Program-made: the position numbers and the translations under genes
Assembly: GCF_003045775.1 (NCBI RefSeq)
Contig: NZ_PXNS01000003.1
Coordinates: 186,001-250,000, forward strand
Length of the DNA: 64,000 nucleotides
Reading direction: 5' to 3'
From: Halomonas litopenaei
Lineage (GTDB): Bacteria; Pseudomonadota; Gammaproteobacteria; Pseudomonadales; Halomonadaceae
Part shown: one piece after another, positions 18,498 to 27,180 of the stretch
Layout of the letters: the number at the start of each line of letters is the position of its first letter
How positions within the stretch are numbered: position 1 is the first letter of the stretch
Notes under the pieces: model-generated
Told to the model about the DNA's origin: nothing
Database searches by the model: none
What the model saw: only the letters and a program-made list of their open reading frames with translations

Positions 18498-18729
18498 GAG
18501 ATGGAAGAAATCCTGACGGTGATCAAAGGTAGGGTCGAGGGCCCTGGCATTCCCGCCCCCGGGGTGTTTGGTTATAGTAAGCTTTGAGGCGGCTGCGACC
18601 CGGGGAATCATCATAACATTGTGCCGCTGTCGCCAGCGACCGGCCTCAGCGCGGGCGCTTCCCCCTGCAGTGAAGGCCACGCCTTCCGCGGGACCGTGAA
18701 AACATTAAAACGGCATAAGTGAACTAGCG

Positions 18730-19350
18730 ATGAGACAGTTACTGGCAAGCCTGGCAATCTCCATCGGCGTCGTCGGCGCCGCCCATGCCGACCTCCAGAG
18801 TGACGCAGACGCCGCCGCAGGACGCGACAAGGCCACCGCCTGCGCCGCCTGTCACGGCCAGACCGGCGCCAGTATCGCGCCGACCTTCCCCAACCTGGCC
18901 GGCCAGCAGGCCTCCTACCTGGCCAAGCAGATCATCGACATCCGTGACGGCACCCGTCCGGTGCCGCAGATGGCGGGGCAGGTGGACAACTTCAGCGACC
19001 AGGACGCCTGGGACGTGGCCGCCTTCTTCGCCGGCCAGGACCCGGTGGTGGGGCAGGCCAAGGATGACGAGGCGTTGCTCGAGCGCGGCGAGGCGCTCTA
19101 CCGCGCTGGCGACCTGGCCAAGGGCATCCCGGCCTGCAGCGCCTGCCATGGCCCGACCGGCAGCGGCATTGGCTCGGCGGTCTATCCGGGGCTTTCCGGC
19201 CAGCACGCCGGCTATGTGGTCAGCACCCTCCAGGCATTCGCCTCCGGCGCCCGCGCCAACAGCCCCGGCGGCGTGATGGCCGACATCGCCGCCAAGATGA
19301 GCGATGCCGACATGGAAGCCGTGGCCAACTACGTCCAGGGACTGCACTGA
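18730..19350 (+). CDS. Dihaem cytochrome c4
   Basis: Periplasmic dihaem electron carrier of 206 residues. It has a signal peptide (cut near AAHA-D) and two haem sites, CAACH and CSACH, each in one of two similar cytochrome c domains with the conserved Met ligands (VPQMAG and GVMADIA regions). Cytochrome c4 feeds terminal oxidases, especially cbb3, under low oxygen. The engB / cc4-dsbA-endonuclease arrangement is conserved in Pseudomonas. Positions 18751-18758 (CTGGCAAT) in the early coding region are an exact complement to 8 nt of the candidate iron-regulated small RNAs at 40.8 and 41.2 kb; this may be chance. Confidence 0.94.
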   Translation: MRQLLASLAISIGVVGAAHADLQSDADAAAGRDKATACAACHGQTGASIAPTFPNLAGQQASYLAKQIIDIRDGTRPVPQMAGQVDNFSDQDAWDVAAFFAGQDPVVGQAKDDEALLERGEALYRAGDLAKGIPACSACHGPTGSGIGSAVYPGLSGQHAGYVVSTLQAFASGARANSPGGVMADIAAKMSDADMEAVANYVQGLH

Positions 19351-19552
19351 TCGATTCACCTTTCGATGCGTCCCGCGGGGCGGCCCCGTTGCGTTTACAA
19401 GCAAAGATAGACATGCGACGCCTGCCCAATCGGGATATTCGGGAACCCTTCGAACGTTGTAGACTCAAAACAGCGTTCGCTTTGCGGCTCCAGGTTCGTC
19501 GCGCCCTCGCGCCGCCATGGCATGCCCGCCTCAATCAAGGAGAAAACATTCT

Positions 19553-20194
19553 ATGCTGAAGTCACTGATGATGGGCCTCGCTGGCCTTAGCCTGTCGACC
19601 ATGGCGGTCGCCGCCTCGATCACCGAGGGCGAGGACTACACCGTCGCCCCCAATCAGGTCGAGCTGGGCAGCGACGATGGCAAGATCAACGTGACCGAAG
19701 TGTTCTGGTATGGCTGCCCGCACTGCTACTCGCTGGAAGATCCGCTCAACGCCTGGGTCGCCGAGCTGCCCGATGACGTCGAGTTCGAACGCATGCCGGC
19801 CACCCTGGGCGAGACCTGGGTCAAGCACGCCAAGGCCTTCTATGCCGCCCAGCAGCTCGAGATCCTCGACGAGGTGCACGAGGACTTCTTCGACGCCATC
19901 CACCAGGAAGGCGAGCAGCTTACCGAGCCAGCAGACATCGCCGCCTTCTTCAGCGACTACGGTGTCAGCGAAGAGCAGGCGCTCAAGGCGCTGGACGGCT
20001 TCGGCGTGAAGTCCCAGATCAATCGCGCCAGCGCCACCATGCGCAACCTCGAACTGATGGGCGTCCCCGCGCTGATCGTCGATGGTCGCTACATCGTCTC
20101 GCCGAGCACCGCCGGCAGCCTCGACAACATGCCGCGCATCGCCGAGGCGCTGGTGGAGCAGATCCGCAGCGAACAGGAGTCTGGAGCCCAATGA
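19553..20194 (+). CDS. dsbA: Periplasmic thiol:disulfide oxidoreductase DsbA
   Basis: Introduces disulfides into exported proteins. It has 213 residues: signal peptide ending near AVAA, thioredoxin-fold active site FWYGCPHCYS and cis-proline loop GVPALIVDGRY. The ATG at 19553 has AAGGAG about 10 nt upstream. It overlaps the downstream hydrolase by 4 bp. The 200 bp between cytochrome c4 and dsbA hold small GC hairpins and probably a promoter, but I see no gene. Confidence 0.96.
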   Translation: MLKSLMMGLAGLSLSTMAVAASITEGEDYTVAPNQVELGSDDGKINVTEVFWYGCPHCYSLEDPLNAWVAELPDDVEFERMPATLGETWVKHAKAFYAAQQLEILDEVHEDFFDAIHQEGEQLTEPADIAAFFSDYGVSEEQALKALDGFGVKSQINRASATMRNLELMGVPALIVDGRYIVSPSTAGSLDNMPRIAEALVEQIRSEQESGAQ

Positions 20195-21015
20195 CGTCAC
20201 TGGCCGAGGAACGCCACCCCACGCTGGACAGAGGTCACCTGAGGCTGGTGACCTTCAACCTGCAGGTGGGTATCCAGACCTCGGCCTACCACCACTACCT
20301 CACTCGTAGCTGGCAGCACCTGTTGCCTCACCCGCGTCGGCAACGACGTCTGGACATGATCGCCGAGGTGCTGTCGCACTTCGACATGGTGGGGCTACAG
20401 GAGGTGGACGGCGGCAGCTTTCGCTCGAACCAGGTCAATCAGCTCGAGTACCTGGCGGGGCAAGGCGGTTTCCCCCATCACTATCAGCAGCTCAACCGCA
20501 ACCTCGGTCGACTTGCCCAGCACAGCAATGGCCTGCTCTCCCGGCTGGCACCCAGCCGCATCGAGGAGCACCGCCTGCCGGGGACCCTGCCCGGCCGGGG
20601 CGCCATCCATGCGCGCTTCGGCCAGGGCCCCGAGGCCCTGCACCTGTTCGTCGCCCACCTGGCCCTGGGCCAGCGCACCCAGAACCTGCAGCTCGACTAC
20701 CTCAGCGAGTTGATCCAGCCACTCAAGCACGTGGTGGTGATGGGAGACCTGAACTGCACCCCGGATCGCCTGCACGCCCACGACCGCTTCTGTGCCTCGT
20801 TGCCGCTGCATCCGGTGCGACCGGCACTGAGCTACCCTTCCTGGCGCCCCAGCCGAGCGCTGGACCATATCCTGCTGTCGTCGTCGCTGGAGGCCGATGA
20901 GGCCGAAGTCCTCGACCGACTGTTTTCGGACCACCTGCCGGTGGCCGTCGATATTCGCCTGCCCCAGCCCTGCCTCGCCGCCATCCAGGCCGATCAGCCC
21001 GAGCAACCAGCCTGA
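20191..21015 (+). CDS. Endonuclease/exonuclease/phosphatase (EEP) family protein
   Basis: Metal-dependent hydrolase of 274 residues with EEP motifs: LRLVTFNLQVG near the N-terminus, VGLQEVDGG with the metal-binding Glu, HLALG, MGDLNCTPD and the final SDHLPVAVDI with the catalytic Asp-His. The substrate cannot be told from sequence (nucleic acid or phosphoester). Translationally coupled to dsbA (ATGA). The last 13 bp, including the stop codon, are the first unit of a 13-bp tandem array. Confidence 0.9.
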   Translation: MTSLAEERHPTLDRGHLRLVTFNLQVGIQTSAYHHYLTRSWQHLLPHPRRQRRLDMIAEVLSHFDMVGLQEVDGGSFRSNQVNQLEYLAGQGGFPHHYQQLNRNLGRLAQHSNGLLSRLAPSRIEEHRLPGTLPGRGAIHARFGQGPEALHLFVAHLALGQRTQNLQLDYLSELIQPLKHVVVMGDLNCTPDRLHAHDRFCASLPLHPVRPALSYPSWRPSRALDHILLSSSLEADEAEVLDRLFSDHLPVAVDIRLPQPCLAAIQADQPEQPA

Positions 21016-21106
21016 ACCGCTCGCCTGAATTTCCCACCTGAACTTCCCACCTGAACTTCCCACCTGAGCTACCCGCCTGAGCCGCACGCCCGAGCAACCT
21101 GCCTGA
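21003..21106. repeat. 13-bp tandem array x8 starting at the stop codon of the EEP gene
   Basis: Eight consecutive 13-bp units from 21003 to 21106, loosely RCNNCCCRCCTGA. Unit 1 (GCAACCAGCCTGA) is the end of the coding sequence and its stop; unit 8 (GCAACCTGCCTGA) nearly matches unit 1; units 3-5 are almost identical to each other (ACTTCCCACCTGA). Seven units end in TGA. Because 13 is not a multiple of 3, the stops fall in all three frames. Confidence 0.88.
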
Positions 21107-21343
21107 GTCATCCTGTCGGCGGCGGACGCCACGCCAGCGGACCTCGACTTTTGGTGTCATGACAGTGCTACCTCGACTGCCGTATAGTCAGCGTTGACGT
21201 GCACCGAGATTCGCTAATGTCTCCGCGTGCCACACTATCCATGACGCCAGGTCCCCCCGGCAAGCCGACGTCCTGCCCTGGCGACGGCGTGCCCGGGCGC
21301 CAGCCTGGACAATGATCGCCCTGACACCACCAGCGAGTTCCTA
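21107..21343. other. Intergenic region upstream of first TRAP operon
   Basis: About 240 bp with no supported gene. A possible promoter (TTGACG near 21196, TAATGT about 15 bp further) and a GC-rich palindromic patch around 21250 are the only structures I noticed. Confidence 0.35.
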
Positions 21344-21904
21344 ATGTCTACATCTTCCGGCTTGCCGGGGCCACTGGCGGCCCTGGACGCCTTCTCCGAA
21401 CGCCTTGGCAGGGGCCTTTCCTGGCTGATCCTGGCGATGATGATCATCCAGTTCCTGATCGTGGTGCTGCGCTATGCCTTCAGCGTCAACAGCATCCCCA
21501 TGCAGGAATCGGTGATGTACATGCACGCCGCCGTGTTCATGCTGGCGGCGGCCTACACCCTGAAGCACGGCGGACACGTGCGCGTCGACATCTTCTATCG
21601 AGCGATGTCGCCCAGGCGCAAGGCGCTGGTCGACCTGCTCGGCACCCTGCTGCTGCTGCTGCCGGTGATGGGCTTCGTGATCGCCACCAGCCTCGGCTAC
21701 GTCGGCAAGTCCTGGGCCATCTTCGAGGGCTCGCCCGACGCCGGCGGCATCCCCGGGGTGTTCCTGCTGAAGACGCTGATACCGGCCTTCGCCGTGCTGA
21801 TGATTGTCCAGGGCATCGTCGAGATCTACCGCAACATCCTGATTTTAAAGGGACGTCTCGACCCCAACGCCCTTCCCCATGACGCCGACGAGGAGCACCT
21901 GTAA
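21344..21904 (+). CDS. TRAP transporter small permease (DctQ family)
   Basis: Four-helix inner-membrane subunit of 186 residues pairing with the large TRAP permease. Membrane segments lie near 25-47, 60-80, 100-123 and 140-162, with the typical NSIPMQESVMYMHAAVF and KHGGHVRVDIFY motifs. The stop is immediately followed by the ATG of the large subunit. The operon order is small permease, large permease, binding protein. Confidence 0.93.
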   Translation: MSTSSGLPGPLAALDAFSERLGRGLSWLILAMMIIQFLIVVLRYAFSVNSIPMQESVMYMHAAVFMLAAAYTLKHGGHVRVDIFYRAMSPRRKALVDLLGTLLLLLPVMGFVIATSLGYVGKSWAIFEGSPDAGGIPGVFLLKTLIPAFAVLMIVQGIVEIYRNILILKGRLDPNALPHDADEEHL

Positions 21905-23308
21905 ATGCTGGAGTTCATGCCCCTGGTGCTGTTCGGTGTCATCTGTACGGTCTTGATGTTCGGTTTTCCGGTCGCGCTGTCGCTGGCCGGTACCGCCCTG
22001 GCCTTTGCCGGGCTCGGCTACGGCCTGGAGTCCCTAGGCATCGATGCCAACTTCGACGGCAGCTACCTCAACGCCTTCCCCAATCGCCTCTACGGCATCA
22101 TGACCAACACCACCCTGCTGGCGGTGCCCTTGTTCGTGCTGATGGGCGTGCTGCTCGAGAAGTCCAAGGTCGCCGAAACCCTGCTCGACGCCATGGCCCT
22201 GCTGTTCGGCTCGCTGCGCGGCGGACTCGGCATCTCGGTGACCCTGGTCGGCATGATGCTGGCCGCTTCCACCGGCATCGTCGGCGCCACCGTGGTCACC
22301 ATGGGCCTGATGTCGCTGCCGACCATGCTCAAGCGCGGCTATAGCCAGTCGCTGGCCACCGGCACCATCTGCGCCACCGGCACCCTGGGTCAGATCATCC
22401 CGCCGTCCATCGCTCTGGTGCTGCTCGGTGACGTGCTGTCCAGCGCCTACCAGCAGGCCCAGCTGTCCATGGGCATCTTCAGCCCCAAGACGGTGTCGGT
22501 GGGTGATCTGTTCATGGGGGCGCTGGTCCCGGGCCTGATCCTGGTGCTGGTGTATATCGTCTACGTCAGCCTGGTGGCGCTGTTCAAGCCCAGCGCCGCC
22601 CCTGCCGCCGATCGCCAGGAACTGATGGCCGAGCTGGGCCACACCTCGGGCATCGGCCTGTTGCTGCTCAAGGGCCTGGTGCCGCCCATCGTGCTGATCG
22701 TCGCGGTGCTCGGCTCGATCCTGGCCGGACTGGCCACCCCCACCGAGGCTTCCGCGGTGGGTGCCTTCGGCGCCCTGGTGCTGGCCCTGGCCTATCGTCG
22801 CCTCGATCTGGCCACGCTCAAGGACGTGCTGCGCTCCACCACCCACGTCACCACCATGGTGTTCCTGATCCTGATCGGCGCGGCGTTGTTTTCACTGGTG
22901 TTCCGCGCCTACGGCGGTGAAGAGCTGGTCACCCATCTGTTCGAGAACATGCCTGGCGGGGTAGTCGGCGCCACCATCATCGTGATGCTGGTGATCTTCC
23001 TGCTCGGCTTTATTCTCGACTTCATCGAGATCACCTTCGTGGTGGTGCCGATCGTCGGTCCGATTCTGCTGGCCATGGGCCTGGATCCGATCTGGCTGGG
23101 CATCATGATCGCGATCAACCTGCAGACGTCCTTCCTGACGCCTCCCTTCGGCTTCGCCCTGTTCTACCTGCGCGGGGTGGCCCCGGAGTCGGTACCGACG
23201 TCCGCGATCTACCGAGGCGTCATTCCGTTCATCGTGCTTCAGCTCGGCATGCTGCTGGCCCTGTCATTCTTCCCAGAACTCGCCACCTGGCTGCCGGAGC
23301 AGTTCTGA
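21905..23308 (+). CDS. TRAP transporter large permease (DctM family)
   Basis: Sodium-coupled transport subunit of 467 residues with about 12 membrane segments. Conserved DctM stretches include ATGIVGATVVTMGL, GTLGQIIPPSIALVLLGD, TPTEASAVGAFGAL and PPFGFALFYLRGVAP. It is longer than TeaC (427 aa) because of an extended loop around 165-215. This length and pattern are common in TRAP systems for 2-oxo acids or similar monocarboxylates. Confidence 0.94.
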   Translation: MLEFMPLVLFGVICTVLMFGFPVALSLAGTALAFAGLGYGLESLGIDANFDGSYLNAFPNRLYGIMTNTTLLAVPLFVLMGVLLEKSKVAETLLDAMALLFGSLRGGLGISVTLVGMMLAASTGIVGATVVTMGLMSLPTMLKRGYSQSLATGTICATGTLGQIIPPSIALVLLGDVLSSAYQQAQLSMGIFSPKTVSVGDLFMGALVPGLILVLVYIVYVSLVALFKPSAAPAADRQELMAELGHTSGIGLLLLKGLVPPIVLIVAVLGSILAGLATPTEASAVGAFGALVLALAYRRLDLATLKDVLRSTTHVTTMVFLILIGAALFSLVFRAYGGEELVTHLFENMPGGVVGATIIVMLVIFLLGFILDFIEITFVVVPIVGPILLAMGLDPIWLGIMIAINLQTSFLTPPFGFALFYLRGVAPESVPTSAIYRGVIPFIVLQLGMLLALSFFPELATWLPEQF

Positions 23309-23342
23309 CCCGGCGCGTTGGCGATGCGTGGACGGCAGCCCA

Positions 23343-23363
23343 CGCCGGGGGGTGCCCCCGGCG
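23343..23363 (+). terminator. Hairpin between TRAP permease and binding-protein genes
   Basis: Perfect 9-bp stem CGCCGGGGG / CCCCCGGCG with a 3-nt loop, 35 bp after the large-permease stop, with no T-run. Two further inverted repeats follow (CGTCTCG ... CGAGACG at about 23400-23423 and CCGGCC ... GGCCGG at about 23437-23456). They suggest partial termination or mRNA end protection between the permease and binding-protein parts of the operon. Confidence 0.55.
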
Positions 23364-23494
23364 TCTATAGTTGCCCGACGAGCCATCGCCCGCTTCACGG
23401 CGTCTCGGGCCATCCCGCGAGACGCCAACTACCCGCCGGCCCTACCCTGGCCGGCAGGTCCCGACAACGCCAATACCATACAAAGGGGACTTAC

Positions 23495-24598
23495 ATGCAA
23501 CGCAGCTCAATCGCCAAGGCCATTACCCTCGCCGGTGCCTCCGGTCTACTGCTGGTCGGAGCCCAGGCCCAGGCCCAGGACACCTTCGAGTGGAAGCTGG
23601 TCACCTCCTGGCCGAAGAACTTCCCCGGTGTCGGCCAGGGTCCCGAGCGTCTGGCCAAGCTGGTCGAGGAAATGTCCGACGGCCGCCTGACGATCGAGGT
23701 GTTCGGTGCCGGCCAGCTGGTACCGGGCTTCGAGGTCTTCGACGCCGTCGCCGAAGGCACCGCCCAGATGGGCCACTCTGCCTCCTACTACTGGAAGGGC
23801 AAGGCGCCCGCCGCCCAGTTCTTCGCCGCCGTGCCCTTCGGCATGAACGCCCAGGAAATGAACGCCTGGCTGCACTATGGTGGCGGCCTGGAGCTGTGGA
23901 ACGAGCTCTACGATGACTTCGGCGTCGAGGTCATGACCGCCGGCGCCTCCGGCGTACAGATGGGCGGCTGGTACAACCAGGAAATCAATTCGGTCGACGA
24001 CCTGGACGGCCTCAAGATGCGCATGCCGGGCCTCGGTGGTGAGGTCATGAATCGCATGGGCGTGGCCATCGTCAATATGCCCGGCGGCGAGATCTTCACC
24101 TCGCTGCAGTCCGGCGCCATCGATGCCACCGAGTGGATCGGCCCGTACAACGACCTGGCCTTCGGCCTGCATCAGGCCGCCGAGTACTACTACTACCCGG
24201 GCTGGCATGAGCCGACGGTGATGTTCGAGGCCATCGTCAACGATGAGGCCCTGGCCGAGCTGCCCGCCGACCTTCAGGCGATCCTGCGCACCGCGGTGCG
24301 CGACGTGAACCAGGACGTGCTGGACGAGTACACCGCGCGCAACAACGATGCCCTGGCCACCCTGATCAACGAACACGACGTCCAGCTGCGCAAGCTGCCC
24401 GACGACGTGCTCGCCCAGGCTCAGGAGATCTCCGCCGAGGTGGTGCAGGAACTGGCTGACTCCAGCGATATCGCCGGTCGCATCTACGAGTCGTACCGCG
24501 ACTTCCAGGACAAGGTGGTGAACTACCACGCCATCTCCGAGCAGGCCTACTACAACGCCCGCAACCCGGACGGCGGCACCGACTTCGGCCAGGAGTAA
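23495..24598 (+). CDS. TRAP transporter solute-binding protein (DctP family, TakP-like)
   Basis: Periplasmic binding protein of 367 residues with signal peptide MQRSSIAKAITLAG...AQAQ. Features of the DctP family: WKLVTSWPKNFPGVGQG, DLDGLKMRMPGLGGEVMNRMG with the conserved Arg that holds a carboxylate, and GAIDATEWIGPYND. The TSWPKN opening and YYYYPGWHEP resemble proteins that bind 2-oxo monocarboxylates or lactate (TakP group), so a small organic acid is the best guess. AAAGGGGA lies upstream of the ATG at 23495. It is separated from the permeases by 186 bp of hairpin-rich DNA. Confidence 0.92.
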   Translation: MQRSSIAKAITLAGASGLLLVGAQAQAQDTFEWKLVTSWPKNFPGVGQGPERLAKLVEEMSDGRLTIEVFGAGQLVPGFEVFDAVAEGTAQMGHSASYYWKGKAPAAQFFAAVPFGMNAQEMNAWLHYGGGLELWNELYDDFGVEVMTAGASGVQMGGWYNQEINSVDDLDGLKMRMPGLGGEVMNRMGVAIVNMPGGEIFTSLQSGAIDATEWIGPYNDLAFGLHQAAEYYYYPGWHEPTVMFEAIVNDEALAELPADLQAILRTAVRDVNQDVLDEYTARNNDALATLINEHDVQLRKLPDDVLAQAQEISAEVVQELADSSDIAGRIYESYRDFQDKVVNYHAISEQAYYNARNPDGGTDFGQE

Positions 24599-24638
24599 CC
24601 CATCCAGAAGGTGTCGAGCATTGCCGACACAAGCACCC

Positions 24639-24670
24639 AGGGGCCGCCTCGCGCGGCCCCTGTCCGTTTT
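24639..24670 (+). terminator. Terminator of the first TRAP operon
   Basis: Stem AGGGGCCGC / GCGGCCCCT with a 5-nt loop, followed by GTCCGTTTT, 40 bp after the binding-protein stop. Confidence 0.8.
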
Positions 24671-24736
24671 CGGGGCACGGGCGGACATCGTGTCGACTCT
24701 CGAGCCTTGCTCAAAGCGCTCGCTCTTGAGCAGTGA

Positions 24737-25162
24737 TCAGCCGCAGCTGAAATAGCGTTCGGCAAACCACAGCAGCACCGCGTAGCGCCCGCCCTTGCTG
24801 ACGACGATCCACAGCGTGGCACGCCACCACGGCAGCCGGGCGATTCCCGCGAGCACCGTCAGCGGATCCCCCACCACCGGCAGCCAGGCCAGCAGCAGAC
24901 TCGCTTCTCCGCCCTTGCGATACCAGCGCTGGGCTCGTGCCAGTCCCGCCCGGGAGGCGGGAAACCAGCGACGATCGACATACTGGGTGGCGTAGCGGCC
25001 CAGGGCGACATTGACCAGACTGCCCAGGGTATTGCCCAGGGTGGCCACCAGCCACAGCGCCAGCGGCGCTTCGCCCCGGCACCACAGCCCGGCCAGCCAT
25101 AGCTCGGACCCTCCGGGCAGCAGGGTGGCGCTGGCGAACGCCATGACAAACAGACTCAGCAT
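24737..25162 (-). CDS. yqaA: YqaA-type DedA-like membrane protein
   Basis: Inner-membrane protein of 141 residues. Length and sequence fit E. coli YqaA, a short member of the DedA/VTT group. Visible features are ASATLLPGGSE near the N-terminus, GNTLGSLVNVALGRY and LAWLPVVGDPLTVLAG. Function unknown; related DedA proteins are lipid scramblases or flippases. Divergent from thiD. Confidence 0.88.
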   Translation of the reverse strand: MLSLFVMAFASATLLPGGSELWLAGLWCRGEAPLALWLVATLGNTLGSLVNVALGRYATQYVDRRWFPASRAGLARAQRWYRKGGEASLLLAWLPVVGDPLTVLAGIARLPWWRATLWIVVSKGGRYAVLLWFAERYFSCG

Positions 25163-25236
25163 GATGCGCTCGACATTGGCTCTCTCAGCGCCGCCTCTTG
25201 TATTCTGTGTTTTCTGCTGACTTTCGGGTGTCTTTC

Positions 25237-26067
25237 ATGTCCCACGCCGTATCCATCCCTCACACGCTGACCATCGCCGGCTCCGACCCTTCTGGCGGCG
25301 CCGGCCTCCAGGGCGACCTCAAGACGCTGTCGGCCCTGGGCACCTATGCCACCAACGTCATCACCGCGGTGATCGCGCAGAATACCTGTGGGGTACGCGA
25401 GGTGCACCCGGTGGCTGCAGAGAGCATCCGGGTGCAGCTCGATCACCTGCTCGACGACGTGCCCATCGACGCGGTGAAGATCGGCATGGTCGCCAGCCGC
25501 GAGGTCGCCGAGACCCTGCGAGAAGCGCTCGAGGCCAGGCGTCCCCGCTGGATCGTGCTCGATCCGGTGATGGTAGCCAAGAGCGGCGACATCCTGGTGG
25601 ATGAGGCCGGGATCAGTGCGGTACGCGATGTGCTGGTGCCGCTGGCCGACGTGATCACCCCCAACCTGCCCGAGGCGGCGGTACTGCTGGGGGTCGAGCC
25701 GCCCACCAGCGCCGATGCCATGGAGGCGATGCTGCCCGCGCTCAAGCAACTGTCCGCCCCCTATGTGCTACTCAAGGGTGGCCATCTCGATGGTGACAGC
25801 TGTCCCGACCTGCTGGCCTCGCCCGGTGGCGATCGCTGGCTGCCGGCGCCGCGCATCGATACCCAGAACCTGCATGGTACCGGTTGTGCCCTGTCCTCGG
25901 CGATCGCCGCCAAGCTGGCCCATCTGCCACAGGACGCCGACGAGGCGCAGGTCATCGACGCCATCGGCGACGCCAAGCGCTGGCTGCACCAGGCGCTCGA
26001 CGCCAGCCGGCGGCTGTCGGTGGGCCAGGGGCGCGGCCCGGTGCATCACTTCCACGCCTGGTGGTAG
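25237..26067 (+). CDS. thiD: Hydroxymethylpyrimidine/phosphomethylpyrimidine kinase
   Basis: Phosphorylates HMP and HMP-P in thiamine pyrophosphate synthesis. It has 276 residues of the ribokinase fold: N-terminal TIAGSDPSGGAGLQGDLKT, VKIGMV, LDPVMVAKSG, the ATP/anion-hole signature GTGCALSSAIAA. The ATG at 25237 matches homologues. There is no TPP riboswitch motif upstream. Further thiamine genes thiG and thiS are in this window at 44-45 kb. Confidence 0.95.
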   Translation: MSHAVSIPHTLTIAGSDPSGGAGLQGDLKTLSALGTYATNVITAVIAQNTCGVREVHPVAAESIRVQLDHLLDDVPIDAVKIGMVASREVAETLREALEARRPRWIVLDPVMVAKSGDILVDEAGISAVRDVLVPLADVITPNLPEAAVLLGVEPPTSADAMEAMLPALKQLSAPYVLLKGGHLDGDSCPDLLASPGGDRWLPAPRIDTQNLHGTGCALSSAIAAKLAHLPQDADEAQVIDAIGDAKRWLHQALDASRRLSVGQGRGPVHHFHAWW

Positions 26068-26248
26068 CGGCAGGAGCCGTGGCGGGCGATGGCAGGCCGT
26101 GGAAGCCACGATGCGCCCGGTCTGATCTGATCCGAGCGCAGGACGGCGCTATCGTGCACTGACAGGGACTGACGACACCGTCGCTTGCGCGAATCGGCAC
26201 GTCCGCCCATGCTGAAGGTTCACCCACTGGCGTCGTGAGGGCAGAGCC

Positions 26249-27094
26249 ATGACTCGCACCCTGCTGTTTGCCTGTGACCTGTCGGCAGAAAACCGTTCCG
26301 CCTTCGGCCGCGCCATCCGCCTGGCCAACGAGATGGGCGCCCGTCTCGACGTACTGCACGTGCTGGATCCCTACCTGCCCCACCGGGTGCTGCGCGACCT
26401 GGAAGGTGCGGTAGTAGATGACATCCACGCCATCGCCACCGACCTGCGCGAGGACTACGCACTGGCCGAACCGCCGCTGCTGGTGCAGACGGTGACCGGC
26501 GCCCCCTACGCCGAGATCATCCGTGAGGCCCACGATCGCAACGCCGAGATGATCATCCTCGGCACCCATCGCAAGCGCGGACACCCTGACCTGATCGGCG
26601 GCACCACCCTGGCCCGGGTGCTGTTGAGCGCCCCCTGTCCGGTGCTGACTGTCAGCCAGCCCCCCGCAGAGCCGTGGAACGACATTCTGGTCCCGGTGGA
26701 CTTCTCCCTGACCTGCCGTCGCACCCTGCGCGAGACCCTGCGACACTTTCCGGAATCCCGCCTCGAGTTGCTCCACGCCTGGGACGTGCCGGGCGAGCGC
26801 GAACTCGGCTCCGATACTGACTTCGCGCAGTGGCGCGATCGTGAGGTCATCCGACTTAGACAGCAGCTCGAACAGGAGATCGACCACCTGATGGCGGAAT
26901 TCGATCGGGTGCCGGAGCTGGAACTGGTGCTGGAACAGGGCGACCCCCTGGACGTGTTGATCGCCCATCTGCGCCGTCAGCCTCCCGATCTGCTGGCACT
27001 GGGCAACCGCAGTCAGGCGGGCCGACGCAGTCAGATTACCAAGCGTCTTCTGGCGGAGCCCCGTTGCGACATCATGCTGTGCCGCGCCTGGTAG
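26249..27094 (+). CDS. Tandem universal stress protein (two Usp domains)
   Basis: A 281-residue cytosolic protein with two UspA domains (about 1-140 and 145-281). Domain 1 has LLFACDLSAENRSAFGRAI and a nucleotide-loop-like GTHRKRGHPDLIGGTTLARVL. In domain 2 the loop (GNRSQAGRRSQITKRLL) departs from the G-x2-G-x9-G-S ATP pattern, so only one domain may bind nucleotide. UspE is the closest architectural relative. It is a monocistronic gene after a 180-bp spacer in which I see no gene. Confidence 0.9.
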   Translation: MTRTLLFACDLSAENRSAFGRAIRLANEMGARLDVLHVLDPYLPHRVLRDLEGAVVDDIHAIATDLREDYALAEPPLLVQTVTGAPYAEIIREAHDRNAEMIILGTHRKRGHPDLIGGTTLARVLLSAPCPVLTVSQPPAEPWNDILVPVDFSLTCRRTLRETLRHFPESRLELLHAWDVPGERELGSDTDFAQWRDREVIRLRQQLEQEIDHLMAEFDRVPELELVLEQGDPLDVLIAHLRRQPPDLLALGNRSQAGRRSQITKRLLAEPRCDIMLCRAW

Positions 27095-27109
27095 TCACGG
27101 GAAGAACGC

Positions 27110-27164
27110 TCTACAAAAACTGTACATAAGTCATATCTCGCGCCATGATGTGTACAACATCATG
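27110..27164. promoter_or_regulatory. TGTACA boxes and palindrome upstream of chalcone-isomerase-like gene
   Basis: TCTACA (27110-27115), five bases, then TGTACA (27121-27126) form a direct repeat. A perfect inverted repeat CATGATGT / ACATCATG with a 5-nt spacer lies at 27144-27164, just before the gene. MerR-type LitR/CarH photoregulators recognise TGTACA-like boxes in other bacteria, and chalcone-isomerase-like genes often belong to such regulons. That link is inference only. Confidence 0.4.
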
Positions 27165-27180
27165 TCACGGGAGTTTCATC

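Noticed and set aside
21003..21106. CRISPR array
   Set aside because: Units are 13 bp, contiguous and without spacers, and no cas genes occur in the window.
22034..22846. Antisense open frame within the large TRAP permease gene
   Set aside because: It has His/Gln/Gly-rich antisense composition, no ribosome site and no recognisable domain.
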